Below, in pieces: positions 35,601-42,400 of a DNA stretch of 64,000 nucleotides. The notes beneath the pieces are model-generated. The model had not been told where the DNA came from. It ran no database searches and worked only from the letters and a program-made list of their open reading frames with translations. Origin of the DNA: an uncultured Desulfobacterales bacterium (GTDB lineage: Bacteria > Desulfobacterota > Desulfobulbia > Desulfobulbales > Desulfocapsaceae). Location of the stretch: assembly GCA_937915545.1 (NCBI GenBank), contig CALGIJ010000039.1, positions 124,001-188,000 on the forward strand, read 5' to 3'. Position numbers and translations under genes: made by a program. Positions within the stretch are counted from its first letter, which is position 1; every line of letters begins with the position of its first letter.

Positions 35601-38574
35601 ACGCGGCAGTGCCGGCTTTTGCCAGGGGCGTGAGATCGTCGCTGTCTGGGCGGCCGCGCCAGCCGCTCCTGCTGCCATCGCGCCGCAGTGCCAGCCAGTC
35701 ATGGGGGTCTTGCTGGAGTGGTGTGCCGATGCTCTCCAGCGGTGGCAGCGGCTCGAGCCAGGGCCTGGTGGCCGCAAAGCTAGCACTGTTCAGGGCGGCT
35801 TCATCGATCTGCCCGCCGCCTTGCGCGCTGTCCCGGGGAAGGGCGGCGTCTTCGGCGGGGATGGCATTGCTCTCCACGGTCGCATCCCTGGCCTCTTCGG
35901 GAGAAAGGGGGCGGCCGTTGGAGAGGGGGAGGGCAAGCGGCGCCGCCGCAGCGGTGCCGGCGGCCAGACCGGCTAGGCCGCCGGTCAGGCCCAGGGCCAT
36001 GAGAAGCAGATCCGTGCCGACCCCGGAGAAGGTGTTGTCGAGGGCGATGACCTCGAGGATTTTCCCCATGCGCTGGATGGGGAGCTGTTCCTCGCGCAGG
36101 GGCAGCGACTGAACCGCCGTGGCGGCGAAGTGCTGCCCCTGCGGTCCGGCGTTGCCGCCGCCGCGCAGGACGCCGCTGCCGGCACTGTAGCCGCGCAGGT
36201 CGCCAGTCTCGCCATAGGTATAAGTGATGCCGTTTTTGGTAAAGCCATAGCCGGCCATGATGGCGTCGACCATGGCCAGATCGATGGCGCCATGCACGTC
36301 ACGGGCAACCAGGACTGCCGACTCCAGCCGCTCGCCGCGATCGCGGGCGATAAGCACCGTCTGCAGCTCTTCCAGTACCCCCGACATATCGTCGAGGCGG
36401 ACGCTGACCTTGCCGCCGCTGTCGTTGCGGAAGGCGATGGACGAGCTTCCCCCGTCGACCATGGTCAGGCAGGGCAGCATGCCGTCGATCTCCAGGCGGC
36501 CGCCGCTCTGCCGGTAGGCTTCCATGACCTCGATAAAGAGCGGAGCGAAGGCATTGACCGTCTCCCTCATCCCCTTATCGCCGCTGAGCTGGGTTTCGAT
36601 ATGGCCGTCTTCGCCGAGGGTGAAGCTGAGCGTCGCCTGGGGCGGGTCATCATTGCCGAACAAGGCCATGCCGATCTGCAGGGCGATGGCGGCAACCCAC
36701 CCGTATACCGGAATACAGTAGAGGGCATAGGTCGCGGCGGCCAGGGCGATTTGCTCGACGCCGGCCTGAACATTGCCATCGGCAATGGAGAGGATGCCCT
36801 GGGCGACACCGATGGCGCAGCCGATGGCCGGCAAGGCGCTGCCGAGGGAAGTTGCGGTGGCAGATATCGCCGCCCCGGTCATGGCTGAGGTGGCGTGAGC
36901 GATCGAGACATAGGTGGAGAGCCCGCTCTGCACCACCGAGAGGGTCGCCTGGACCTTGGCGATATCGCTGCCCGACTGCATGACCTCGGAGAAGTTTCTG
37001 ATCGACATGCCGAGACCGACCAGGGAGGAGGCGGCCCCGGCATATGCGGCGCCGCCAGCCAGTTGGACCGAGCTGCTGTCGGCCTTGGGATCGCTGAACC
37101 AGTTATAGGCACGGATGGAACTGCCGACCATGGCGGTGGCATTCTGGGCGATGGCCCAGCCGTCGCCGTCTTCCAGCGCCTTCTGCAGGCCGATAAGGCC
37201 GCCGATGGCTCCGGCCAGCTGCAGAGTCCCGCCAATCTCCTGGCCATATTCCTTGCTGAAGGCTTGGTAGGCCTCGCTGTTGGAATGGACGGAGGCGTCG
37301 AGGGACTGCAGCAGACCAACCGTGCTCTGATAGATCTGCAGATCATTGCCACTCTTCAGGGCGGCGACCAATGACTCCATCTGATACCCGACACCTTCGA
37401 TCTCCTGCACCGCCCCGGCGATTTCGGTAAGGGATTTCCACAGTTCGGGGAGCTGAGAGAAGATGCTGGAGGTGTGCGGTGGTCCTGATGAGTTTTCAGA
37501 GCTTTCCTCGGTGGAATCGAAATCTTGCTTATCCTGATCACTCGTGGCGAGATCCAGGCGGAGACTCGCAAGATCGGCTTCGGTTGACTTGAGAAGGGAG
37601 AGCTCTCTGGTGAGAGCTTCATACTCCTCTGTCTGTTCTCGATCATTTTGCCCCTGGTACCATTGCATCCTGGAGAGTGTTGTTTCGATGTCGGCGGCAA
37701 CGGACTCGGCATAATGGTCGATGAGCATCAATCGCTGGTCTGTACCTGGGGCTGGAAAGAAAAATGCAGCCAGGTCTTCTCGAGTCTTGAGGCTGGAGGC
37801 GGCATCCCAGAGCAGATCTTTTTGCTCGTCAGGCATGGTGTTGCCATCGAGGATGGCCGATTGCTCGTCTGCGGAAAGGGAAAGAAACTCCTGGGGAGTG
37901 AGTTTGGAAAGCTGGGGGTAAAAAAGAGCCAGGTTTACAGCGATATTGTCAACAGAGTGAGCTTCCAGGAGGGCATAGCCGGGAATGGGGGTGTCGAGGG
38001 TGAACTGTCTGCCAGTATGCTGTCCACCGAAATGATGTATGATATCCGCATCGGGTTGCAGGTGGAGAAAGTGGTCGCTGTCAGGAAATTCTGAGGCGCT
38101 GCCGGGGTCGGCAATTGCGAAGCCGAATACGTTTATTTTCAGTTCTTCTAAGTATGAGTTCTTTATATGCTGCGCCAAATTTCCCCCTAAAGAGTGGCCT
38201 GTAACATGGATCTCATTCAGAAGTTGACCTGATGTGACTATTTGTTCTTTAGCGGCAAGAATAAAGTCCTTTGCGGAATCACTTTGATCAGGGGGGAAAT
38301 GCAGGCTTAATTGCATATCGGCATAAAGGTCTTTCCACGAACTGGATTCAGTACCTCGGATAGCGATCGCTGCTTCTCCTTTCGGGGAGAGAAAGGCATC
38401 GGCGGAAAAACCGTTGGCTGATGCATTAGAACCTGCCTCATCTTCTAAAAGCTCTGATGATCTCCCAATATGTTTCCATCCGACTTCCTGCATCTTCAGC
38501 CATAGAGGATCTTTGGCAAGATCCTCGGAGTAGGAAAGTTGATCGAGCTGGGTGAGTTCAAGAATAGTGGGCAT
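29611..38574 (-). CDS. Giant type I-secreted lipase/cadherin-repeat toxin or adhesin
   Basis: A 2987-residue protein. Residues 1-220 form an alpha/beta hydrolase of lipase type: HVTGHSLGGNLAQH (Ser128), ADPGSAS (Asp156) and AHSVDN (His206). A charged helical spacer follows, then SIFSQLPELWKS (370-381), and hydrophobic helices at about 445-640 that could insert in membranes. Residues 1045-2590 are about 16 cadherin-like domains. Residues 2590-2725 hold EF-hand-like loops (DLDDDGVELLD, DLDGDGVVRSGCELSF, DGDSDGVCSPDEF). A low-complexity tail ends DEEAIFLV, the acidic-plus-hydrophobic ending of type I secretion substrates. No RTX nonapeptides are present. The start at MPTILELT has GGAGA upstream. 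The exporter genes lie upstream on the same strand, and toxin, adhesin or lipase roles are all possible. Confidence 0.9.
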   Translation of the reverse strand: MPTILELTQLDQLSYSEDLAKDPLWLKMQEVGWKHIGRSSELLEDEAGSNASANGFSADAFLSPKGEAAIAIRGTESSSWKDLYADMQLSLHFPPDQSDSAKDFILAAKEQIVTSGQLLNEIHVTGHSLGGNLAQHIKNSYLEELKINVFGFAIADPGSASEFPDSDHFLHLQPDADIIHHFGGQHTGRQFTLDTPIPGYALLEAHSVDNIAVNLALFYPQLSKLTPQEFLSLSADEQSAILDGNTMPDEQKDLLWDAASSLKTREDLAAFFFPAPGTDQRLMLIDHYAESVAADIETTLSRMQWYQGQNDREQTEEYEALTRELSLLKSTEADLASLRLDLATSDQDKQDFDSTEESSENSSGPPHTSSIFSQLPELWKSLTEIAGAVQEIEGVGYQMESLVAALKSGNDLQIYQSTVGLLQSLDASVHSNSEAYQAFSKEYGQEIGGTLQLAGAIGGLIGLQKALEDGDGWAIAQNATAMVGSSIRAYNWFSDPKADSSSVQLAGGAAYAGAASSLVGLGMSIRNFSEVMQSGSDIAKVQATLSVVQSGLSTYVSIAHATSAMTGAAISATATSLGSALPAIGCAIGVAQGILSIADGNVQAGVEQIALAAATYALYCIPVYGWVAAIALQIGMALFGNDDPPQATLSFTLGEDGHIETQLSGDKGMRETVNAFAPLFIEVMEAYRQSGGRLEIDGMLPCLTMVDGGSSSIAFRNDSGGKVSVRLDDMSGVLEELQTVLIARDRGERLESAVLVARDVHGAIDLAMVDAIMAGYGFTKNGITYTYGETGDLRGYSAGSGVLRGGGNAGPQGQHFAATAVQSLPLREEQLPIQRMGKILEVIALDNTFSGVGTDLLLMALGLTGGLAGLAAGTAAAAPLALPLSNGRPLSPEEARDATVESNAIPAEDAALPRDSAQGGGQIDEAALNSASFAATRPWLEPLPPLESIGTPLQQDPHDWLALRRDGSRSGWRGRPDSDDLTPLAKAGTAASNAASLANTPQAGSDRQAETRHSPGESFSGYRLGAEEAAALPDGPAPANGPIFRMAADTRLRFLFPELSDDLQHGQYGDTASSLRFVSFGAAKGGSVSLDANGDCRFQPSPGFTGTASFSYLLEDTSGRLIEKQAAIIVDGVNRPPALEDDHVSLAEGEPFPLARLLANDHDPDGDPLFIDHVSGLSGGRVALCNGELTYLPDPGFSGEVTFAYWAADGYAYPAMARATLSYGDAPTPPAPQDDRFLTLEGRSLTVSAARLLHNDREYDGQPLTLVSLGPADHGSVELMDDGSIRFTPEACFSGLGPGFSYTVADGSGLSASAHVAVEVQDLRQPPQVVATSHGPIYEDNPLAFTAEEIATFVHDPDGDQLRLEAVDNVRGGSFVASAGHFTFIPDENFSGIASFDYVVSDNHRGTAAGHLEFEILPVNDAVTVGEDSLSTAEDVAVSVPIALLLANDHDPDGPSVLFAGLGPAEHGTVEVQGDEIRFTPDAEYFGNEAGFTCLVADDQGLISSGRVAVSVTPRDDPPTFATLSLTLCEDSPLIFDNATLARVASDSDGDALRVSAMEATSGGTVSSEAGLFTFTPDVDFHGPGELRLTISDGTSEATATLQLSILPADDPATLAAVDLYTTEDEAVSLTTLSLLAGAHDKDGPLRFAGVADAEHGQVADDGQGTLVFTPDADYCGGAGFTYAVEDPSGGRTLGRVAVNIFASNDSPEQIAATLFLDEDTALLFDGDTLARFITDRDGEALTLLSLIARDDGTISHDGSLYTYTPQANAHGQGQVEFLASDASGATIAGTLDLEIRSVDDPTRFGADTLSTDEEEALSVAIADLIANDHDDDGPLTFIDIAEVSHGRVERDGGLLRFLPDRDYSGEEAGFAYRVEDQEGHQATAWVKVGVRNLPDVPTVIADRLHWREDTPLVFTPEEIAKFLYDGDGEAFTLESVDEVSGGVFTTVGGLPAFIPLADSYGEAGFSYQARNSAGETVAGQLAIFLAPINDLPTVAPLLRDGVEGEAVTLAAADLLACGSDTEDGATLRFSGFESSSGGDVSIDRQGLVHFLPDRDFFGDAAFLYRLVDSEGGVGIGRVDIAIAGVNDAPVATDDERILAWSNSAWENVYRPSTFTANDYDVDGDPLQLVAVGQAEYGSVSLAPSGLLRYVAPEDDWVGIDRFTYEISDGSGQTATATAWLDVRINTPPDVYAELLLTEEDVCSVIPQATLLANDSDIDGDAMTITAVDQAEHCQVSLQADGSILFTPELNFNNLYPGQAYFRYTVGDGISEPVYTYAMFDISPVNDAPILQGERLFGAVEDNSFSFAVAGLMANDSDVEMASPWESDAISFAGVGGASHGDITWDQGSGTIFYVPDANFCGVDSFTYAVVDSYGAASTVASEIFVQPVNDLPLVEEDIASPAEDSVWNSYSISGLLANDVDIDGDRLSIIDPRVVEGDAEVAISGGDLRVKPAFREDRVVIAYTVSDGNGGQVASRLTIPDIREHNFAPLFSGLYDIAWKNSYTVWFNFHASDPNGGNTWGDPGEIVGISCSAPSEGSLTDEGYTFKFKGDTEEATLTLTVTDTSGASGTIFVEVGRLSRDDGYHQYTPVVLDLDDDGVELLDIAAGIAFDWNGDGQPQACGWVGSDDGLLAWDLDGDGVVRSGCELSFAGYLPGATTDLEGLRHFDSDSSGSLDSRDAAWKEFGVWRDGDSDGVCSPDEFAALDEMGITAISLASDEQIALVEGNIVFGMGTYEKCDGTVGLLGDVGLSKGSNGTQAFAETAAGGEPATSTPLRLVPGAAGEPLAMAVQEEGLATTTATGHDLAEGEGTGLGSDATLDCHISPSAESIDPSAAAVPQPSGMTIAAASPPAISAMTLTTDSASQAGDATSAASMLSPMEDTGQGLATAQPGDGSVIASPASPSMVEQPSNGPLDPSQGCDAPQHDDAFANEVNRLVSQLLADIATGPTAADTTDTLTPADTSMSEPLLDTPAPHLSPGDEEAIFLV
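30810..35440 (-). repeat. About 16 tandem cadherin-like domain repeats within the giant protein
   Basis: Units of 90-100 residues share (E)D-x-L-x-F, LLANDHDPDGD, AEHGxV, FTPDxxFxG and F-x-Y-x-V-x-D motifs, with Ca2+-binding DxDGD and VNDxP linkers. From about the fourth to the eleventh unit two subtypes alternate: one with LARFxxDxDGxxLxL and GG, the other with LLANDHDxDGPLxF and HGxV. This suggests growth by duplication of a two-domain block. Confidence 0.85.
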
Positions 38575-38604
38575 AATGGGTCTCCGTGACAAGGATGCGC
38601 GTAA

Positions 38605-39771
38605 TCAGTTATCGGCCTGCGGGAGGTCGAACTGGAACAGGAGGACCTCATCCTTTTTTCCGAAAGCGAGCTTCTTGCCATCCGGACTGAGCTCGGCCGT
38701 GCAGCTAAACCTGTCCGCTGAAATGCCTTTTCTATCGATCTCCTTACCGGTAAGAAAGTCCCAGATGATGATCTCCCGCCTCGGTCCCATTACCCCGAGG
38801 AGATAACGATCATCGAGGAAATGAAGACGGTTAGGGAACTGATCGAGTTTTGCGATATCTCGAACGAAAGATCCCGTCGTTGCCTCAAATTGTTTCATCG
38901 GTTCCAAATACGCCTTTACAATACGGTATTTTTTGTCGGGCGTTTTAATCGCTTTCTGGTCGCTGGAAAAAGGGCCTGTAACCAAATACTTGTCGTGCTT
39001 GGAAAAGGCGAGGGAAACTATCGATCCTTTATGAACATCGTGCAACTCCCAGAGAAGTTCCATCTCTGGGAATTTCCACATTCGTAGATGGAATCTATCT
39101 TCAGATCTGTCGGCGGGAATATTTCCGTATGTGCTATATGCTTCGGCCAACAATGTTCCATTATTGCTGAAGGCAATGGTATCGGGTCCATCAAGGTCAA
39201 AATGGGAGTCGACCCGTTTGAAAGAAGGAATATCGAAAAACCTGACCTTTGACCGCTGAGCGTTTCGGGGTCCACTCCGATAGGAACACACCCGATTCCC
39301 TGGAGCAGGGAGGAGAATCATCGTCCCGTCTGAAGAAGTTTTATTAACTAAGCGATAGTTTTCTGCTACCGACCAGAGCGCTAAGCAACCGTTAAATTTT
39401 CCTTTGGGCTTTGTGCATTCATCCGACTTGAGTTTGCTGACCAGATAGTTACCATCGGGAGAAAAGGCCAAGGCATCTTCGAACCCTGGAGCAATCTTGT
39501 CGACTTTATTGACCAGTCGTTTCTCCTTGGTATCCCAAATGAAAATCCAACTCTTCCCTCCACCTGAGACCGCCAAATGTCTGCTATCGGGATGCCAGCG
39601 CAAGACATTGGTTCCATAGCCATCGACATTTTTAATGGTGTCTACATGGCGAATAAAGCCGTTTCCCATTTTTATTTCCATCAGCGCGCATCCTCCGAGA
39701 AGTATGATGGCAAGAGAAATTAATAAATAACCTGACAATGTTCTGTTTCGCGTAAGAGAGATGTGTACCAT
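38605..39771 (-). CDS. WD40-like lipoprotein, toxin-proximal copy
   Basis: A 388-residue lipoprotein: signal ending LLGGC, then WD40-type repeats (VLRWHPDSRHLAVSGGGKSW, IFIWDTKEK, ALAFSPDGNYL, SLAFSKHDKYLV, AELSPDGKKLAF) forming a probable beta-propeller in the periplasm or on the outer membrane. The ATG at 39771 has GGAGG seven bases upstream. It ends 30 bases before the giant toxin start. It is a paralogue of the gene at 42431-43597: the last ~165 residues are nearly identical (about three differences), and the first ~220 have diverged. Immunity, anchoring or maturation of the toxin are possible roles, all inferred from position. Confidence 0.78.
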   Translation of the reverse strand: MVHISLTRNRTLSGYLLISLAIILLGGCALMEIKMGNGFIRHVDTIKNVDGYGTNVLRWHPDSRHLAVSGGGKSWIFIWDTKEKRLVNKVDKIAPGFEDALAFSPDGNYLVSKLKSDECTKPKGKFNGCLALWSVAENYRLVNKTSSDGTMILLPAPGNRVCSYRSGPRNAQRSKVRFFDIPSFKRVDSHFDLDGPDTIAFSNNGTLLAEAYSTYGNIPADRSEDRFHLRMWKFPEMELLWELHDVHKGSIVSLAFSKHDKYLVTGPFSSDQKAIKTPDKKYRIVKAYLEPMKQFEATTGSFVRDIAKLDQFPNRLHFLDDRYLLGVMGPRREIIIWDFLTGKEIDRKGISADRFSCTAELSPDGKKLAFGKKDEVLLFQFDLPQADN

Positions 39772-39843
39772 TTTCAACCTCCGTGTCCACCAGGTTGCTT
39801 TTCGGGGATGTCAAAGTGGAATACTCGGTCATCGCAAAGGCCA

Positions 39844-40133
39844 TCAGTGTTGCGAGTCCTTGATTTCAAGGGCAGCAAAACTCTGGCCTGTAGCTCTTGG
39901 CTGCGGTGGCGACACGTCCATTCTTATAGGCACGAGGGTCTGGCCTTTTCCGGGACCGTGCGTTACTGCGGCATCCACCGGTATAGCGTTCAGGGCGTTT
40001 TTCGCGTACTTGCGGAGTTTCTTGGTTCGCGCCTCGTTTCTGACGACTTCCATGAGCAAGCGGTAACGCGGGTTCTGGTTGTACGTCATGACCAGGCAGA
40101 GGCAAGCCAGGGCATCGACGAAGATCTTGTATC
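39844..40133 (-). pseudogene. Truncated duplicate of the 3' end of the 44-kb lipoprotein gene
   Basis: The reading frame (stop at 39844) encodes LCLVMTYNQNPRYRLLMEVV through AATGQSFAALEIKDSQH-like sequence, matching the last ~97 residues of the lipoprotein at 43670-44860. One small difference is the loss of a YV pair before PGKGQ. Homology stops near 40133, where toxin-related sequence begins. There is no start, signal or ribosome-binding site of its own. It marks the edge of the duplicated block with period 3826. Confidence 0.8.
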
Positions 40134-40198
40134 GCTCCTGGCCTACAGGTGAGAACATTGGCACGGGACGGAATTTTTCGATTTTTAGTGCTGTTGAA

Positions 40199-41002
40199 GC
40201 AGCCAATGTCCGGCAATGCGTTGCCGAGGGAAGTTGCGGTGGCGGATGTCGCCGCCCCGGTCATGGCTGAGGTGGCGTGAGCCATCGAGACATAAGTGGA
40301 GAGCCTGCTCTGCACCACCGAGAGAGTTTCGATCTCCTGCACCGCCCCGGCGATCTCTGTACGGGATTTCCACAGTTCGGGGACTTGCGAGAAGATGCTC
40401 GGAATTGAGGTGAAATAGTACGAGTTACTGTTTTCTGTAAGGGTAGTTCGTGGATGAGAGGAAAGGCTGTAGCCAAGCGAAATCCTTTCGTCAAAACCTG
40501 GTTCGAGCACCCATGGGAAATCATAGGCGGTGATACCCATGATATCTGCAAACGTGGAATACACGGAATTGCTGTTGGCCGGCTCGCCGAGCAACCCGTA
40601 AAGTTTGCCTAATCCACCAAATTTGGGATACGAGAGGTTTTGTTCGTTTATTGTATGTATCGCAGCTACCGCAGTGTTCCAACGATCGAGCGCATCAGGC
40701 CCAGTGTAAATCTCTTTGGAATTTTGGTTTTCATGGACGTAGAATCCACTGACTTCATCTTTACATCGTGTCAGGAGATCTGGAGGCAAACTGTTCGCGT
40801 ATTCATCAGTATGCGGAATGACATACGCATAAAGTTTATCTTCATCTCTGAAGCCTATAGGAATTGTTTTGCCCTGAGATGGAGAGAATGCGAGCCCATG
40901 CAGTTCAGCAATGATCTGGTTTTGATCATTTTTCAGAACCCAAAAATCATGCGCAGCTGGCCTAATGGACAATTGCCTTGCTTCTATTGTGAAGTTTCCC
41001 AT
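40199..41002 (-). pseudogene. Orphan toxin cassette: alternative N-terminal domain joined to a truncated toxin backbone
   Basis: From ATG 41002, residues 1-200 form a domain absent from the full-length toxin (ARQLSIRPAAHDFWVLKND, IIAELHGLAFS, EPANSNSVYSTFADIMG). It is the sort of conserved module seen in other large secreted proteins, function unknown. Residues 202-268 match the giant toxin: SIFSQVPELWKS then AVQEIE joins directly to TLSVVQS, skipping toxin residues 394-543 (150 codons, in frame), and homology ends at LPDIGC. The open frame runs on to 39866, but there it reads the lipoprotein fragment in the wrong frame. No clear ribosome-binding site precedes it, so it is probably a silent cassette or remnant. 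Confidence 0.75.
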
Positions 41003-41016
41003 ATGTTATGTATGTA

Positions 41017-41775
41017 TTACCAATCAAATGGTTTGATTGATTGAAAGCTGACATCAATGTCAATCTTTGTAATTACAATTTTATTGTTATAATTTTTCTT
41101 AAAGCGATAGATGTATGGAACCTTATCAATCCTCTGGAGTTTTGGCTCGCTACAAATAGTTTTTTGTGTGTATCTTGTAAGTTCTCGAATTACTCGACAA
41201 GTATATCCATCAGTGATGGCATCACTCCAACAGGTCCCACCTATTGAATTGAAGTATTTCATAACTTCTTGCTCATCTTTATAGGAAGAAAAAAATTGAC
41301 TTGTAAAATCTTCCCATTTGCCTGGTCTATAACGATCGTATCCTGTATCTTTGATCATCAGGGAAACGATATCATCTCCTAGAGATGATCGGTCTGTCCA
41401 TACTGCGTAAAGAGGTAGGCATTCGCATCCAGAAATTGACAAAGATAGTAATGCCGTAGCCGCAGCCCTCAATAGAAATTTTCTAGAGAGAATCTCGGTG
41501 CGGATTACTCGTCGACTGAAGCAAGTGATCATGAATAATATTTCATTCAACAAATTTCTTGCCAACATATCACTGGACCTAGATGACCACTGAAGGTATT
41601 TATTGGTTGCAATGAATATGACTTTCTTGGCTGGAACAATAAATGAATCTAGGGTGGCGTGGGAAATACAACGGTAGATGTGATATTTGGTAGTGACATT
41701 TCCCAGAGATGGAAATTTTAAGATGGCCAGAGCTATTTCTTGTTGATCAAGGTGGTTGAGTGTTTCAGTACTCAT
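41017..41775 (-). CDS. Unknown protein with internal lipobox, possible immunity-type lipoprotein
   Basis: A 252-residue protein of unknown family in an AT-rich stretch. The first ~105 residues look cytoplasmic, then FLLRAAATALLSLSISGC is a full lipoprotein signal, followed by a Cys-containing mature part (GGTCWSDAITDGYTC, TICSEPKLQ). GAGGAGG precedes the ATG at 41775, 10-11 bases away. A later Met before the lipobox might be the functional start, which would give a lipoprotein of about 150 residues. It overlaps the preceding gene by 11 bases and lies directly upstream of the orphan toxin cassette, so a cognate immunity role is a reasonable guess. Confidence 0.5.
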   Translation of the reverse strand: MSTETLNHLDQQEIALAILKFPSLGNVTTKYHIYRCISHATLDSFIVPAKKVIFIATNKYLQWSSRSSDMLARNLLNEILFMITCFSRRVIRTEILSRKFLLRAAATALLSLSISGCECLPLYAVWTDRSSLGDDIVSLMIKDTGYDRYRPGKWEDFTSQFFSSYKDEQEVMKYFNSIGGTCWSDAITDGYTCRVIRELTRYTQKTICSEPKLQRIDKVPYIYRFKKNYNNKIVITKIDIDVSFQSIKPFDW

Positions 41776-42400
41776 TGCGGTCCCTCCTCGAAATAAAAGC
41801 CGGATGTTCTTCAAGGAAACTCCAATCTGTCTTACTGGGATAGATTTCGTATTGTTTTAGGTGTCGGAAAAGTTTTAAAGGCCCTTCTGGCCAGGAACTC
41901 GGGCGCCGATCTTTTCGAGGTGAAAGCAGGTAGACATACAATTGCGGTCCTTTGACATAAAATGTCACTGTATATCCAGTGATTTTTGTAGGGAGTCGGC
42001 CGGAAAGTTCTACTCGATCCTCAAAAACCTGGCCGTTTTGTTGGTCGCGCCATTTCACATAAAGAAACTCCCCTCTAGCCATGACTCCACTTATTGACCG
42101 TTTGGTCATACCACCTTCGAATTCTTTGTAGGTGCAAAATTGTCGACTGCTCCCGTATTGGTAATCGAGAACTTCCATGTTTGGGCTGTGTATATCAAGG
42201 TCGAAACGGAATGAATGACGGCACATATCGTATTTCCAGCTAACACAGCCAGCTATCATAAAAAGGGCAAGCAGAATAATCGAACAATAGGTTCCTAAAT
42301 CTTTAATCCCGCGGAACTGATATAAAAACATTTTCAAAATGTTAGTAGTTTCCGATGTCGATTTTCGATCGATTGGTGTGAGTTCATCAATCTTAGGCAT
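41765..42400 (-). CDS. Lipoprotein whose N-terminus is a toxin-start remnant
   Basis: A 211-residue protein starting MPKIDELTPIDRKSTSE, clearly related to the giant toxin start MPTILELTQLDQLSYSE and preceded by the same GGAGA-ATC/CCATT spacing. After about 17 codons the sequence changes to an unrelated lipoprotein signal (CSIILLALFMIAGC) and a mature domain with EFLYVKWRDQQNGQVFEDRV and ITGYTVTFYVKGPQLYVYLL. A Met at codon 25 (MFLYQF) may be the lipoprotein's own original start. It lies at the same distance after the WD40 gene as the real toxin does after the other copy. Function unknown. Confidence 0.6.
   Translation of the reverse strand: MPKIDELTPIDRKSTSETTNILKMFLYQFRGIKDLGTYCSIILLALFMIAGCVSWKYDMCRHSFRFDLDIHSPNMEVLDYQYGSSRQFCTYKEFEGGMTKRSISGVMARGEFLYVKWRDQQNGQVFEDRVELSGRLPTKITGYTVTFYVKGPQLYVYLLSPRKDRRPSSWPEGPLKLFRHLKQYEIYPSKTDWSFLEEHPAFISRRDRNEY

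Larger units (their letters stand above)
38540..40133. repeat. Direct repeat, copy A (toxin start, WD40 gene, lipoprotein 3' end)
   Basis: This block is colinear with 42366-43962 at a constant offset of 3826 bases (3829 at the right end because of a 3-base indel). It spans the first codons of the toxin, the whole WD40 gene and the last ~290 bases of the lipoprotein gene. The left third is nearly identical between copies and the rest more diverged. Confidence 0.85.

Noticed and set aside
31117..35976. Several long plus-strand frames (450-600 codons) inside the giant gene
   Set aside because: They mirror the repeated Asp/Gly codons of the minus-strand cadherin domains and have no ribosome-binding sites or motifs.
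29611..38574. RTX nonapeptide (GGxGxDxUx) repeats searched for in the giant protein
   Set aside because: None found; GG pairs occur only inside cadherin-like units.
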